From Streptococcus parasanguinis CC87K (lineage in GTDB: Bacteria > Bacillota > Bacilli > Lactobacillales > Streptococcaceae), in assembly GCF_000507765.1 (NCBI RefSeq), contig NZ_KI669402.1, positions 124,001-188,000 on the forward strand: a stretch of 64,000 bases of DNA, in the 5' to 3' direction. The position numbers were made by a program, and so were the translations under genes. Under the pieces are notes generated by a model that was not told the DNA's origin, did no database searches, and saw only the letters and a list, made by a program, of their open reading frames with translations. This document shows positions 26,401 to 34,572 of the stretch, in pieces (position 1 is the stretch's first letter; the number at the start of each line of letters is the position of its first letter).

Positions 26401-28197
26401 ATGGAATTAAAAAAACGTTCTGAATTTCCTGAGAACGAACTCTGGGACCTCACAGCCCTCTACCAAGACCAGGAAGACTTCTTGCGTGCCATTGAAAAAA
26501 CACGTGAAGAAATCAATGAATTTGTCCGTAACTACAAGGGTAACCTCCACACCTTTGAAGACTTCGAAGCTGCCTTTGCGATTTTTGAGCAAATCCACAT
26601 CCAACTCAGCCACATTGGCAACTACAGCTTTATGCCACAAACCACTGACTTTGGCGACGAAGCTTTTGCAGAGATTGCTCAAGCGGGGATGGATTTCGAA
26701 ACTTGGGCCAGCGTTGAACTTTCCTTCTTTGATGATGCTTTGGTAGAAGCGGATGAAGAAGTCCTCGAACGCCTGGGGCAACTCCCTCACCTCACTTTTG
26801 CCATTCGTCAGGCTAAAATTAAAAAAGCTCACTACTTGGGAGCTGATGTGGAAAAGACCTTGACCAACCTTGGTGAAGTCTTCTACGGACCACAAGACAT
26901 CTATACCAAGATGCGAGCAGGCGACTTTGAAATGGTTGATTTCGAAGTGGATGGAAAAGTCTACAAAAATAGTTTTGTCACCTATGAAAACTTCTACCAA
27001 AACCATGAGAATACAGAAGTTCGTGAAAAAGCCTTTCGTTCTTTCTCAGAAGGTCTTCGCAAGCACCAAAACACGGCTGCTGCTACCTATCTAGCTCAAG
27101 TCAAGTCTGAAAAACTGATTGCAGATATGCGGGGCTACGACTCTGTCTTTGACTATCTCCTAGCTGAGCAGGAAGTGGATCGTGCCATGTTTGATCGTCA
27201 GATTGACCTGATCATGAAGGACTTCGCTCCGGTCGCTCAAAAATTCCTCAAACACGTGGCCAAGGTCAACGGTCTTGAGAAAATGACCTTTGCTGATTGG
27301 AAGTTGGATTTGGACAGTGCGCTCAACCCAGATGTCACCATTGATGATGCTTATGATTTGATCATGAAATCTGTAGCACCCCTTGGGGAAGAATACTCCC
27401 GCGAAATTGCCCGCTACCAAACTGAACGCTGGGTTGATTTCGCAGCCAATGAAGGCAAGGATTCCGGTGGTTATGCAGCCGACCCATACCGCGTCCATCC
27501 TTATGTCCTCATGAGCTGGACAGGACGCATGAGCGATGTCTACACCCTGATCCACGAAATCGGACACTCTGGTCAATTTATCTTCTCAGACAACAACCAA
27601 AGCTACTTCAACGCCCACATGTCGACCTACTATGTGGAAGCTCCTTCTACTTTTAATGAGCTTCTCCTCAGCGACTATTTGGAACACCAGTTTGACGACC
27701 CTCGTCAAAAACGTTTTGCCTTGGCTCACCGTTTGACAGACACCTACTTCCACAACTTCATCACTCACTTGTTGGAAGCAGCCTTCCAACGCAAGGTCTA
27801 CACCTTGATCGAAGAAGGTGGCACCTTCGGCGCTAGCAAGCTCAATAGCATCATGAAGGAAGTCTTGACAGAATTCTGGGGAGATGCCGTTGAAATCGAT
27901 GATGACGCAGCTTTGACCTGGATGCGTCAAAGCCACTACTACATGGGGCTTTACAGCTATACCTACTCAGCTGGCTTGGTTATCTCAACAGCGGGATACT
28001 TGCATTTGAAGAACTCCGAAAACGGAGCTAAAGATTGGCTAGACCTCCTTAAATCAGGTGGCAGCAAGACCCCACTTGAGTCAGCCATGATCATCGGAGC
28101 AGATATCTCAACTGACAAACCACTCCGCGATACCATCCAATTCCTTTCGGACACTGTGGATCAAATCATTGCCTACAGTGCAGAATTGGGAGAATAA
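26401..28197 (+). CDS. pepF: Oligoendopeptidase F (M3 family)
   Basis: The start at 26401 follows AAAAGGAGAACATT and gives MELKKRSEFPENELWDL, the usual PepF N-terminus, so 598 residues. The zinc site is HEIGH at residues 385-389 (LIHEIGHSGQF), followed by the third-ligand glutamate in the VEAPSTFNELLLSD region. M3 enzymes cut oligopeptides of roughly 5-20 residues in the cytoplasm. An upstream TATACT at 26363-26368 is the likely -10. A terminator follows the gene closely. Confidence 0.95.
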   Translation: MELKKRSEFPENELWDLTALYQDQEDFLRAIEKTREEINEFVRNYKGNLHTFEDFEAAFAIFEQIHIQLSHIGNYSFMPQTTDFGDEAFAEIAQAGMDFETWASVELSFFDDALVEADEEVLERLGQLPHLTFAIRQAKIKKAHYLGADVEKTLTNLGEVFYGPQDIYTKMRAGDFEMVDFEVDGKVYKNSFVTYENFYQNHENTEVREKAFRSFSEGLRKHQNTAAATYLAQVKSEKLIADMRGYDSVFDYLLAEQEVDRAMFDRQIDLIMKDFAPVAQKFLKHVAKVNGLEKMTFADWKLDLDSALNPDVTIDDAYDLIMKSVAPLGEEYSREIARYQTERWVDFAANEGKDSGGYAADPYRVHPYVLMSWTGRMSDVYTLIHEIGHSGQFIFSDNNQSYFNAHMSTYYVEAPSTFNELLLSDYLEHQFDDPRQKRFALAHRLTDTYFHNFITHLLEAAFQRKVYTLIEEGGTFGASKLNSIMKEVLTEFWGDAVEIDDDAALTWMRQSHYYMGLYSYTYSAGLVISTAGYLHLKNSENGAKDWLDLLKSGGSKTPLESAMIIGADISTDKPLRDTIQFLSDTVDQIIAYSAELGE

Positions 28198-28204
28198 AAT
28201 TCAA

Positions 28205-28243
28205 AAAAAGCTAAAGAAGGTTCATTCTTCTTTAGCTTTTTTG
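28205..28243. terminator. Terminator between convergent pepF and trxA
   Basis: AAAGCTAAAGAAG and CTTCTTTAGCTTT form a perfect 13-bp stem with T-runs on both sides. It serves both pepF and the minus-strand trxA. Confidence 0.92.
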
Positions 28244-28247
28244 CTTT

Positions 28248-28562
28248 TTAACTCAACTCAGCCACAATGGCCTTAATTTGTGCTGCGGTATGCACTCCTG
28301 CTACTTGTTTAACAACCTGCCCATCTTTTTTAAAGAGCAAGGTTGGGATGGACATAATGCCGAAAGCACGCGCTGTTTCTGGATTTTCATCCACGTCCAT
28401 TTTTAGGATTTTTAACTCATCTTCCGAAAGTTCTTCCGATAATTTTTCTAAAATAGGAGCTTGCATGCGACATGGACCACACCAGGTTGCCCAAAAGTCT
28501 ACCAAGACCAAGCCTTCTTTGGTTTCTGCTTCAAATGTTGCATCTGTAATTGCTTTTACCAT
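28248..28562 (-). CDS. trxA: Thioredoxin
   Basis: The 104-residue protein is a single thioredoxin fold with the active site FWATWCGPCR at residues ~27-36 and the conserved cis-proline in MSIPTLL near residue 75. It reduces disulphides in cytoplasmic proteins with electrons from thioredoxin reductase. It lies 12 bases after the DUF4649 gene and is read on the same transcript from a strong promoter. Confidence 0.96.
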   Translation of the reverse strand: MVKAITDATFEAETKEGLVLVDFWATWCGPCRMQAPILEKLSEELSEDELKILKMDVDENPETARAFGIMSIPTLLFKKDGQVVKQVAGVHTAAQIKAIVAELS

Positions 28563-28574
28563 TGTTTTTCTCCT

Positions 28575-28799
28575 TTAGTTTTTGTATTGATCGAGGTCTT
28601 GCTTCATCAAATAGAAGAAGACATCTCCGTAAGTCCCTTGGTAATCCAATTCATGCCCATTATAGGTCAGTTTCACAACAGGATAAAAATCTGCTACCCC
28701 AATCAAGCAGGTCTGTTGGGATCGTTCAAACTCTTCATAGGAATCAAAATGCATGACTCTTTCTTGTTTTGCACCGTCTAGATATGTAATATCAATCAT
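28575..28799 (-). CDS. DUF4649 family small protein
   Basis: This 74-residue protein (MIDITYLDGAKQERVMHFDSYE at its start) matches the streptococcal DUF4649 pattern in length and in the YEEFERSQQTCLIGVADFYPV stretch. It is small, acidic-to-neutral and has no membrane segment. It is the first gene of a two-gene operon with trxA, which hints at a link with redox or protein folding, but nothing is known of its action. The single cysteine (near residue 32) is notable given the neighbour. Confidence 0.72.
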   Translation of the reverse strand: MIDITYLDGAKQERVMHFDSYEEFERSQQTCLIGVADFYPVVKLTYNGHELDYQGTYGDVFFYLMKQDLDQYKN

Positions 28800-28830
28800 A
28801 GCAATAACCTCTATTTCTTATGATGTATCA

Positions 28831-28859
28831 ATTGTAACTCTAGATATTACATCTGTCAA
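28831..28859 (-). promoter_or_regulatory. Promoter of the DUF4649-trxA operon
   Basis: On the minus strand TTGACA (28859-28854) and TACAAT (28836-28831) are spaced by 17 bases, close to the sigma-A consensus. Confidence 0.9.
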
Positions 28860-29099
28860 ACAAAACGACTTTCTCAGAATGATAGATCTTGTTCGATAAG
28901 GAAAAGACAAGAAAAAGCCCTCTGAATCCATAGAGCTGTTTTGAGCTCGGGCTAAAATCTTGGTGAAAACAAAAAATCTCCCCGAAGGGAGATAGATCTG
29001 GTCTATTTTACCTTACTATGCTAGGAACCGAAGCCGAAGATTATACTCGAGTATATCGAGGCAAGGTGACAACGCAGCGTAAGTGAAAAATAGAGCAGA
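28860..29099. other. rpsO downstream intergenic region with rpsO terminator and palindrome
   Basis: The rpsO terminator is at 28970-28994 (minus strand ATCTCCC, loop TTCG, GGGAGAT, then TTTTTTG). Between it and the rpsO stop lies TATACTCGAGTATA (about 29042-29055), a perfect 14-bp palindrome, flanked by GGCAAGGTGACAACGC, which resembles the right end of pneumococcal BOX elements. A further AGCCC/GGGCT hairpin is near 28917-28955. No ORF with a ribosome site was seen. Confidence 0.6.
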
Positions 29100-29369
29100 T
29101 TAACGACGAAGTCCAAGAGAGTTGATCAACTCACGGTAACGGTTAACGTCGTTTGTACGAAGGTAAGCCAACAAGTTACGACGGCGACCGATTTTCTTCA
29201 TCAAACCACGGTAAGTAGCGTGGTCTTTTTTGTGTTGTTTGATGTGTTCGTTCAAGTGGTTGATTTCCCAAGTAAGGACAGCAACTTGTACTTCTACTGA
29301 ACCAGTGTCACCTTCGTGACGTGCGTATTGTGCAATGATTTCATTTTTTTTCTCTTTTGAGATTGCCAT
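29100..29369 (-). CDS. rpsO: 30S ribosomal protein S15
   Basis: The start at 29369 gives [20 protein letters not shown], the standard S15 N-terminus, and 89 residues, the usual length. The [25 protein letters not shown] stretch contacts 16S rRNA. An upstream in-frame ATG would add 20 residues from the leader and is not used. The ribosome site is AAGGAGCTTATC. The leader can fold and may mediate feedback by S15. Confidence 0.97.
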   Translation of the reverse strand: MAISKEKKNEIIAQYARHEGDTGSVEVQVAVLTWEINHLNEHIKQHKKDHATYRGLMKKIGRRRNLLAYLRTNDVNRYRELINSLGLRR

Positions 29370-29453
29370 GATAAGCTCCTTTTCTTTATGCTCTATCCGA
29401 GTGGCAGGTTTGGCATATCCTGCTACCAAGAAAGAGTTAGTTGTCTATTCGAC
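29370..29453 (-). ncRNA. rpsO leader, possible S15-binding structure
   Basis: The ~85-base leader holds GGTAGCAGG and CCTGCCACTC, which pair and leave room for a pseudoknot just before the ribosome site. In several bacterial groups S15 binds its own leader. The assignment here is by position and pairing only. Confidence 0.4.
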
Positions 29454-29459
29454 CTTCTT

Positions 29460-29488
29460 ATTCTACCAAGATTTCATCTTTCTGTCAA
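29460..29488 (-). promoter_or_regulatory. Promoter of rpsO
   Basis: TTGACA (29488-29483) and TAGAAT (29465-29460) on the minus strand have a 17-base spacer. Confidence 0.9.
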
Positions 29489-29584
29489 ACACTTATGTTT
29501 CCTTTGAGAGGAGCTTTTCTCTTTTCTAAAAAGAACCTTGGGAATTTGGACGGTTTGATGGATCATTCTTCAAGTAACTTATTC

Positions 29585-29620
29585 AAAAAGACAAATATCT
29601 CTAGGATATTTGCCTTTTTT
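29585..29620 (-). terminator. Terminator of the CnaB adhesin gene
   Basis: GGCAAATATCC and GATATTTGTC pair on the minus strand 12 bases after the adhesin stop and are followed by TTTTT. Confidence 0.85.
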
Positions 29621-29631
29621 CGGTATGAAGC

Positions 29632-32355
29632 TTATTTCTCTTTCCGTTTACCACGCAAGAGCAAAGCCAAAGCAAAAATTGCTAAGAGGGCACCGAGTAT
29701 GGTCAACCCGTAAGCAACAACTTCACCAGTTGATGGAAGAATTTTTTTCTTTCCTTCTTTTGGTGTAGTTGGAATTTCTGGTTTTTCCGGTGTGCTTGGC
29801 GGCGTTGTTGGTGGGGTTGTTGGTGGTGTCGTCGGTGGAGTTGTTGGTGGTGTCGTCGGTGGAGTTGTTGGTGGTGTCGTCGGTGGAGTTGTTGGCGGTG
29901 TCGTTGGCGGTGTCGTTGGCGGTGTGCTTGGTGGTGTGGTAGGAGGTGTTGTTGGTGGTGTATGACGATTGGTTACCGTGAAACCATCAATGTTGCTTGT
30001 ATAACCTGCTACTGGATCTTCTGTAATCGTGTAGGCAATCTTCTTACCTTCCTTGTATACAGGTAGATCTGTAAAGCTTGCCTGCCAATTATCAGTAGCT
30101 GTGATTTCTTTTACAGCTACTTCTTGACCATCCGCAAGGAGACGAACTGTGATTTTTTCAGGACGAAGACCATCTTTATTGTCTGCATCATCCCAGATCT
30201 TCTTGACCGCTACTTCCGTTACTTCTGGTGTGCGGCTATTGGTGATCACTACATTTCCCTTGTTACTGTCATCGACCGTACTAGTATAGCCTTTGACTAT
30301 CCCAACTTCTTTCACTTGGTACTGGATCTCTTTGCCTTTCGCTTTTAGAGGCAAATTGCTAAAGGTATGGGTCCAGTTATTTTTATCAGAAAGTTCCACT
30401 TCTTTTCCTTGAGCTTTGCCATCTGCATAGAGCTGTACCTTAATGGCGCTTGGACGTTTGCCATCTTGGTCATTGTTGTCTTCCCAACGTTTTGTAACAG
30501 TGACGCTGGTTTTACCTGGCTTGTAGCTATTGATAATGGTTGTTCCATCAATCGCAGCAGAGTAATTGGCTACTGTGTCTTCTGTGACTGTGTAGACAAT
30601 TTGTTTACCGTGATTGTATTTTGGAAGATTAGTAAAGACTGTCTTCCAATCAGTCGCTGCACTTAGCTCTTGGCTAGCTACTTCTGTACCATCTGCAAGG
30701 AGACGAACAGTAACCTTGTCAGGACGAACGCCATCTTGGTTGTCATTGTCCTTCCAAACTTTCGTTACTGGAATTTCAACAACTTCTGGTGTACGAGTGT
30801 TGGTAATATTGGTTCCTTCGATAGTTGTTTCATAACCTTCAACAGGTTCTTCTGAAACAGTATAAGCAATAATATTGCCAGCATCATCGACCACATCGAG
30901 ATTATCAAAATGATAAGCCCAAGTTCCTGCTGCATCTGGTTTCACTTCTTTAGAAGCGACTTTGACACCATTTGCTAGGAGATTGACTGTGATTTTTGAT
31001 GGACGCTTGCCATCTTGGTTGTCATTGTCATTCCATGTCTTTTGGCCAGAGACACTTGTTTTTTCTTTTTGGTTCACAACATCACGAGAAATCGCAAGGT
31101 CATTTCCAAAATCATCCTTGCTAATCTTGATAGGTTCTTCAGAGAGAACATAGCCTGTTGGAGCTTGAATTTCTTGAACCGTATAAGCTTGTTTGATCAA
31201 GCCTGTAATGGTGCCAACACCATTCTCATCTGTCGTAATGGTTCCCACTTGCTCACCAGTATCATCTGCTGTCACAGCAAAGACGGCACCTGCAAGCGCT
31301 TGGCCATTTTCACCTTTTTTGTGAATCGTGAAGGAATATTTCTCACCATTGAAGTCTCCATCAAGGAACTGATACAGAATGTCTGCAACCTTATTTTGCT
31401 CCTTGATTTCTGTAGCTGTCATGCTAGCATTGTTTTTAAAGGATGTATTGATGGCTGGAACCTTGTCCAGATAGACATCATAGCGAATCGTCATTCCTTG
31501 TTCAGGAGCTAGATCTCCAATATGAACCGTTAGAGAACGACCATCAGCACTGACAACAGGGGAATAATTCTTGGTGACGTTTGTGGTATCTTTTAAATGA
31601 TAAGCCCCATCTTCGTCACTGACCTGCCAAGTCCCTGTATGGATATTGACAGAATCTGCCTTGATCTTCCCATCTGTAAAGGCCAATTGGTCTTTAACGT
31701 CAATATTATGAAGGGCTGTATGGCCTTGATTGATATTCAAGGTATAGGTCAATTTTAATTTATCATCTGAGTTGGTCCAACCCCATTTGCTAAAGACTTC
31801 TGGAGTAGGAGGATTCTCACCTGGATTGACCCCTTTGTAATCGATATTCCCACCTGAAATCACTTTCTTATCGATCGTAAGAGTAAAATCAAGTGTCTTT
31901 TGTCCTTTGACGACTTGGTGGTCTACACGCGCAAAGAAACGCAGTTTCCCTGTCACATTGGCCATTCTTTCAGGATAGTCTGTATAGGTTACTGTGATGA
32001 CCTTTCTTTGATCGTCTACCGTTGCTGTCGCAACTTTTTGACCGCTTGGATCCAGCAGGTCAATGGTGTCCGTTTCAAAGACCTTAAAGTCATCTCCAAG
32101 TTGGATAACGGTCTGATCTCCCTTTTTTACACGACCATTTGGCAACACAAAGTTTGCTTCAACTTGAAAACTCTCCCAAACACCGAGTGGATCTGTAATC
32201 GCTCCACCAGTTGATTTCGAGATGTTTACAGATGTCACAACATCATTGATCGTATCTGCATGGACTTTAGCTGGACTATTGGGTTTGGCAAATCCTAAAG
32301 CCGCTAGTAAAAATAGGGCAACTGTTGTCACAACAGAATAGAGCCACTTTTTCAT
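29632..32355 (-). CDS. LPxTG collagen-binding-type adhesin with CnaB repeats
   Basis: The start at 32355 follows AAAGGAG and gives a signal peptide (MKKWLYSVVTTVALFLLAAL...KVHA); 907 residues in all. Residues ~35-310 form a Cna-type two-part ligand-binding head (SINISKSTGGAITDP-like opening, then KTLDFTLTID). A SpaA-like domain follows (FTIHKKGENGQALAGAVFAV), then four CnaB repeats, each beginning with a W(N/K/E/D)DNxNQDGxRP motif and ending in YTV/YxxxIxGTxIxN. Their Lys/Asn/Glu pattern implies internal isopeptide bonds. A Thr-Pro-Pro stalk of about 14 units spans the wall and LPSTGE with a hydrophobic tail is the sortase anchor. It should bind host matrix protein. The ligand cannot be proven here. 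Confidence 0.9.
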   Translation of the reverse strand: MKKWLYSVVTTVALFLLAALGFAKPNSPAKVHADTINDVVTSVNISKSTGGAITDPLGVWESFQVEANFVLPNGRVKKGDQTVIQLGDDFKVFETDTIDLLDPSGQKVATATVDDQRKVITVTYTDYPERMANVTGKLRFFARVDHQVVKGQKTLDFTLTIDKKVISGGNIDYKGVNPGENPPTPEVFSKWGWTNSDDKLKLTYTLNINQGHTALHNIDVKDQLAFTDGKIKADSVNIHTGTWQVSDEDGAYHLKDTTNVTKNYSPVVSADGRSLTVHIGDLAPEQGMTIRYDVYLDKVPAINTSFKNNASMTATEIKEQNKVADILYQFLDGDFNGEKYSFTIHKKGENGQALAGAVFAVTADDTGEQVGTITTDENGVGTITGLIKQAYTVQEIQAPTGYVLSEEPIKISKDDFGNDLAISRDVVNQKEKTSVSGQKTWNDNDNQDGKRPSKITVNLLANGVKVASKEVKPDAAGTWAYHFDNLDVVDDAGNIIAYTVSEEPVEGYETTIEGTNITNTRTPEVVEIPVTKVWKDNDNQDGVRPDKVTVRLLADGTEVASQELSAATDWKTVFTNLPKYNHGKQIVYTVTEDTVANYSAAIDGTTIINSYKPGKTSVTVTKRWEDNNDQDGKRPSAIKVQLYADGKAQGKEVELSDKNNWTHTFSNLPLKAKGKEIQYQVKEVGIVKGYTSTVDDSNKGNVVITNSRTPEVTEVAVKKIWDDADNKDGLRPEKITVRLLADGQEVAVKEITATDNWQASFTDLPVYKEGKKIAYTITEDPVAGYTSNIDGFTVTNRHTPPTTPPTTPPSTPPTTPPTTPPTTPPTTPPTTPPTTPPTTPPTTPPTTPPTTPPSTPEKPEIPTTPKEGKKKILPSTGEVVAYGLTILGALLAIFALALLLRGKRKEK
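29794..29965 (-). repeat. Thr-Pro-Pro wall-spanning repeat of the adhesin
   Basis: A 12-base unit encoding TTPP (with occasional STPP) is repeated about 14 times. A 24-base version is repeated exactly three times within it, showing recent expansion. Such runs change length by slippage and alter how far the head stands out from the wall. Confidence 0.85.
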
Positions 32356-32538
32356 AAACGATTTTTCTCCTTTTTCTACGTTTACTAGATAAGGTATGTA
32401 AGTTGAAAAATTATCACTACATATTGTGATTTTATACACAACCTATCTTTTTTCATTATAAACAATTTGCTTTGATATAACAAGCAATTAAATTCATTTT
32501 TTGTCTTTTCAGTTCATTTTCTTGATACAAATAAAAAC

Positions 32539-32570
32539 AAGCAGTCTGTAAGAATCAGACTGCTTATTTT
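32539..32570 (-). terminator. Terminator after the pseudouridine synthase gene
   Basis: AAGCAGTCTG and CAGACTGCTT form a 10-bp stem with T-runs on both strands. It closes the MFS-rsuA unit before the adhesin promoter region. Confidence 0.88.
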
Positions 32571-32575
32571 TTTGC

Positions 32576-33304
32576 TTATAAGGGAACTCCGAAGACCTCT
32601 AGGGACTTGAGTTCAGAAGGATGGAGTCTCCGCCATTCTCCCAATTGAAGAGTTGGATCTAGCGTTAGAGGACCCATAGAGATCCGCTCTAAATCCACCA
32701 CTTCCTTGCCACAAGCCGCGATCATACGCTTGACTTGGTGGAATTTTCCTTCAGCGATTTCGATTTCGACGTAGGAGCTGGCATTTGCCTCATTCACCTC
32801 TACGATCTGCAATCTCGCGGGCAAGGTCGTGAAGTCTTTGAGGGCAATGCCTGCTTCAAAACGGGCTACATCAGCATCATCCATGATCCCAGCCACCTGG
32901 GCACGGTAGATCTTCGACACATGCCTCTTCGGCGAAAGCATGGCATGAGCGAGCTTCCCGTTATTGGTCAAAAGCAGCAAGCCATGGGTATCGATATCCA
33001 GGCGCCCGACAGGAAAGACTTCCTTGTGACGGGCTGTCTCATCCAATAGATCTAGCACAGTTTGGTGGTGATCATCTTCAGTCGCTGAGATGACTCCAGC
33101 TGGTTTATTAAGCAGATAATACACGAAGGTTTCATGGACCAGGTCTTCTCCCATAAAGGTCACCTGGTCCTTAGCTGGATCAATCTGCAGCTTTCCTGCT
33201 GTCTCTTTTTTTCCATTTACTGCGATTTTCTTTTGCTTGAGGAGTTGCTTAACCTCGGTCCTACTCCCCACACCACAATCTACTAAAAATTTATCTAAGC
33301 GCAT
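32576..33304 (-). CDS. rsuA: 16S rRNA pseudouridine synthase, RsuA family
   Basis: The start at 33304 gives MRLDKFLVDCGVGSRTEVK, an S4 RNA-binding domain (residues 1-60), preceded by GGGAAG; it overlaps the end of the MFS gene by ten bases. The catalytic domain has GRLDIDTHGLLLLTNNG near residue 100 with the catalytic aspartate, and KFHQVKRM near residue 190. RsuA-type enzymes isomerise a uridine in 16S rRNA (U516 in E. coli). RluB/RluE-type activity on 23S rRNA is the alternative. At 242 residues the length fits RsuA. Confidence 0.85.
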   Translation of the reverse strand: MRLDKFLVDCGVGSRTEVKQLLKQKKIAVNGKKETAGKLQIDPAKDQVTFMGEDLVHETFVYYLLNKPAGVISATEDDHHQTVLDLLDETARHKEVFPVGRLDIDTHGLLLLTNNGKLAHAMLSPKRHVSKIYRAQVAGIMDDADVARFEAGIALKDFTTLPARLQIVEVNEANASSYVEIEIAEGKFHQVKRMIAACGKEVVDLERISMGPLTLDPTLQLGEWRRLHPSELKSLEVFGVPL

Positions 33305-34458
33305 GGTTTCTTCCCGCTCTTTCGTACAATCCAAAGGCCAAAAAAGGAAACCAGGATCATGAGGATACCAGAAAATCCAAAAATGAAGACTGGAGCAGAT
33401 GAGATCGTCCCTAATAGACTAAGGACAAAGGTCGTTGCGATCGAACCTGTACTACATCCCAAAACCGCAATGGACGTTGCCTGACTTAGTACTCCAGCAG
33501 GCATCTGATCAGATATGACATTAAAAACAGTTGTGAGAGCTACACTATAGGCAAAGCCTGCAAGGACGGTCACAATGGCAAGCATCCAGAGATTGGCAGA
33601 AAGCCCGATCAACAGTTGGGCCACACCATAAGCTACTCCCGAAACCAATAATAAACGATCACGGAATAGATAGGTCAAGGGCGAGAAAGCCAAACCTGCC
33701 AAGATCCCAACAAATTGCATGGCTGCTAAAATAACCCCCGCAGTTTGGGCAGTGCCATGTCCCACTTGCTCTACCACGCTTGGAATCCGAACGGTGATCA
33801 TGACATTGGACAAGACGATAGCTGCCGCAACGACTGCTAAGCCGAGCGCTGTCCGCCATTGACCCCCTGTCATCTTGACATCCCGGTGTTTTTCCTCCAC
33901 TGCTTCCGTCGTAGATCCATAGGGCACAAATAAGAGATACAAAAGTAAGATAGGAATGCTGATGCCGTAAACGAGAAAGGCAGCCTGCCAGCCAAAGCGA
34001 ATCAAAAGGCTAACTCCAAAGGTTAAAACGGCCGTCCCAACAACCTCTGCAGAACCACGAATACCAAGGGTTTGGACGCGTTCTTTTCCTTTATAGCGCT
34101 CACTGATAATGGCAATAGCAGAAACATTGAGCAAACCAACTGCCATCCCGAAAATAATCCGAGACAAAAAGACAACCGGATAAGCTGGACTGATTAAGGG
34201 AATAAAGCCACATAGAGCGTAAGCAACTAAGCCCGTCACAATCATCTGACGCTCTGAAAATAGGCGTCCAATCCATTTATTGAAGATGAGTGAAACCATG
34301 ATCCCGGCAGAAGGAAGCGAGACCAAGAGCTCAATCATGCTGTGAGGAATTCCCTTGTAATAGGCAAACATGGCCGACTGCGCACTCGAAATCGAAAACG
34401 AGGTCGTCAAAATAAATGAAAGCGCGAGAATACTCACTTTCTCCATGATTTTTTTCAT
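33295..34458 (-). CDS. MFS transporter
   Basis: The 387-residue protein has about 12 hydrophobic segments and the MFS loop pattern between segments 2 and 3 (FNKWIGRLFSERQMI). It starts MKKIMEKVSILALSFILTTS and is closely related along its length to the MFS protein upstream (34564-35727), including IISERYKGKERVQTLGIRGSAEVVGTAVLTF. The two look like an old tandem duplication. They are probably drug or metabolite exporters, but the substrate is unknown. It overlaps the rsuA start, so the two are translated together. A terminator separates it from the upstream MFS gene. Confidence 0.85.
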   Translation of the reverse strand: MKKIMEKVSILALSFILTTSFSISSAQSAMFAYYKGIPHSMIELLVSLPSAGIMVSLIFNKWIGRLFSERQMIVTGLVAYALCGFIPLISPAYPVVFLSRIIFGMAVGLLNVSAIAIISERYKGKERVQTLGIRGSAEVVGTAVLTFGVSLLIRFGWQAAFLVYGISIPILLLYLLFVPYGSTTEAVEEKHRDVKMTGGQWRTALGLAVVAAAIVLSNVMITVRIPSVVEQVGHGTAQTAGVILAAMQFVGILAGLAFSPLTYLFRDRLLLVSGVAYGVAQLLIGLSANLWMLAIVTVLAGFAYSVALTTVFNVISDQMPAGVLSQATSIAVLGCSTGSIATTFVLSLLGTISSAPVFIFGFSGILMILVSFFGLWIVRKSGKKPCA

Positions 34459-34540
34459 TATTCTATCCTTTAAACTAATCTTTTTTTCACACTCCTCCTA
34501 TAATAACACGAGCTAGTGACAGGACGCAATAGATTGAATT

Positions 34541-34572
34541 AAAAAAACGAAATGATTTCTCCATCATTTCGT
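34541..34572 (-). terminator. Terminator overlapping the stop codon of the upstream MFS gene
   Basis: ACGAAATGAT and ATCATTTCGT pair and are followed on the minus strand by TTTTTTT. The left arm contains the last codons of the MFS gene and its TGA (34566-34564), so the end of the coding sequence is part of the hairpin. Confidence 0.85.

Noticed and set aside
26407..27006. 199-codon minus-strand open frame inside pepF
   Set aside because: It is a shadow of codon bias in pepF; the plus strand is a complete M3 peptidase.
29794..29965. CRISPR-like array
   Set aside because: The repeats are contiguous 12/24-base coding units without spacers, inside an adhesin gene.
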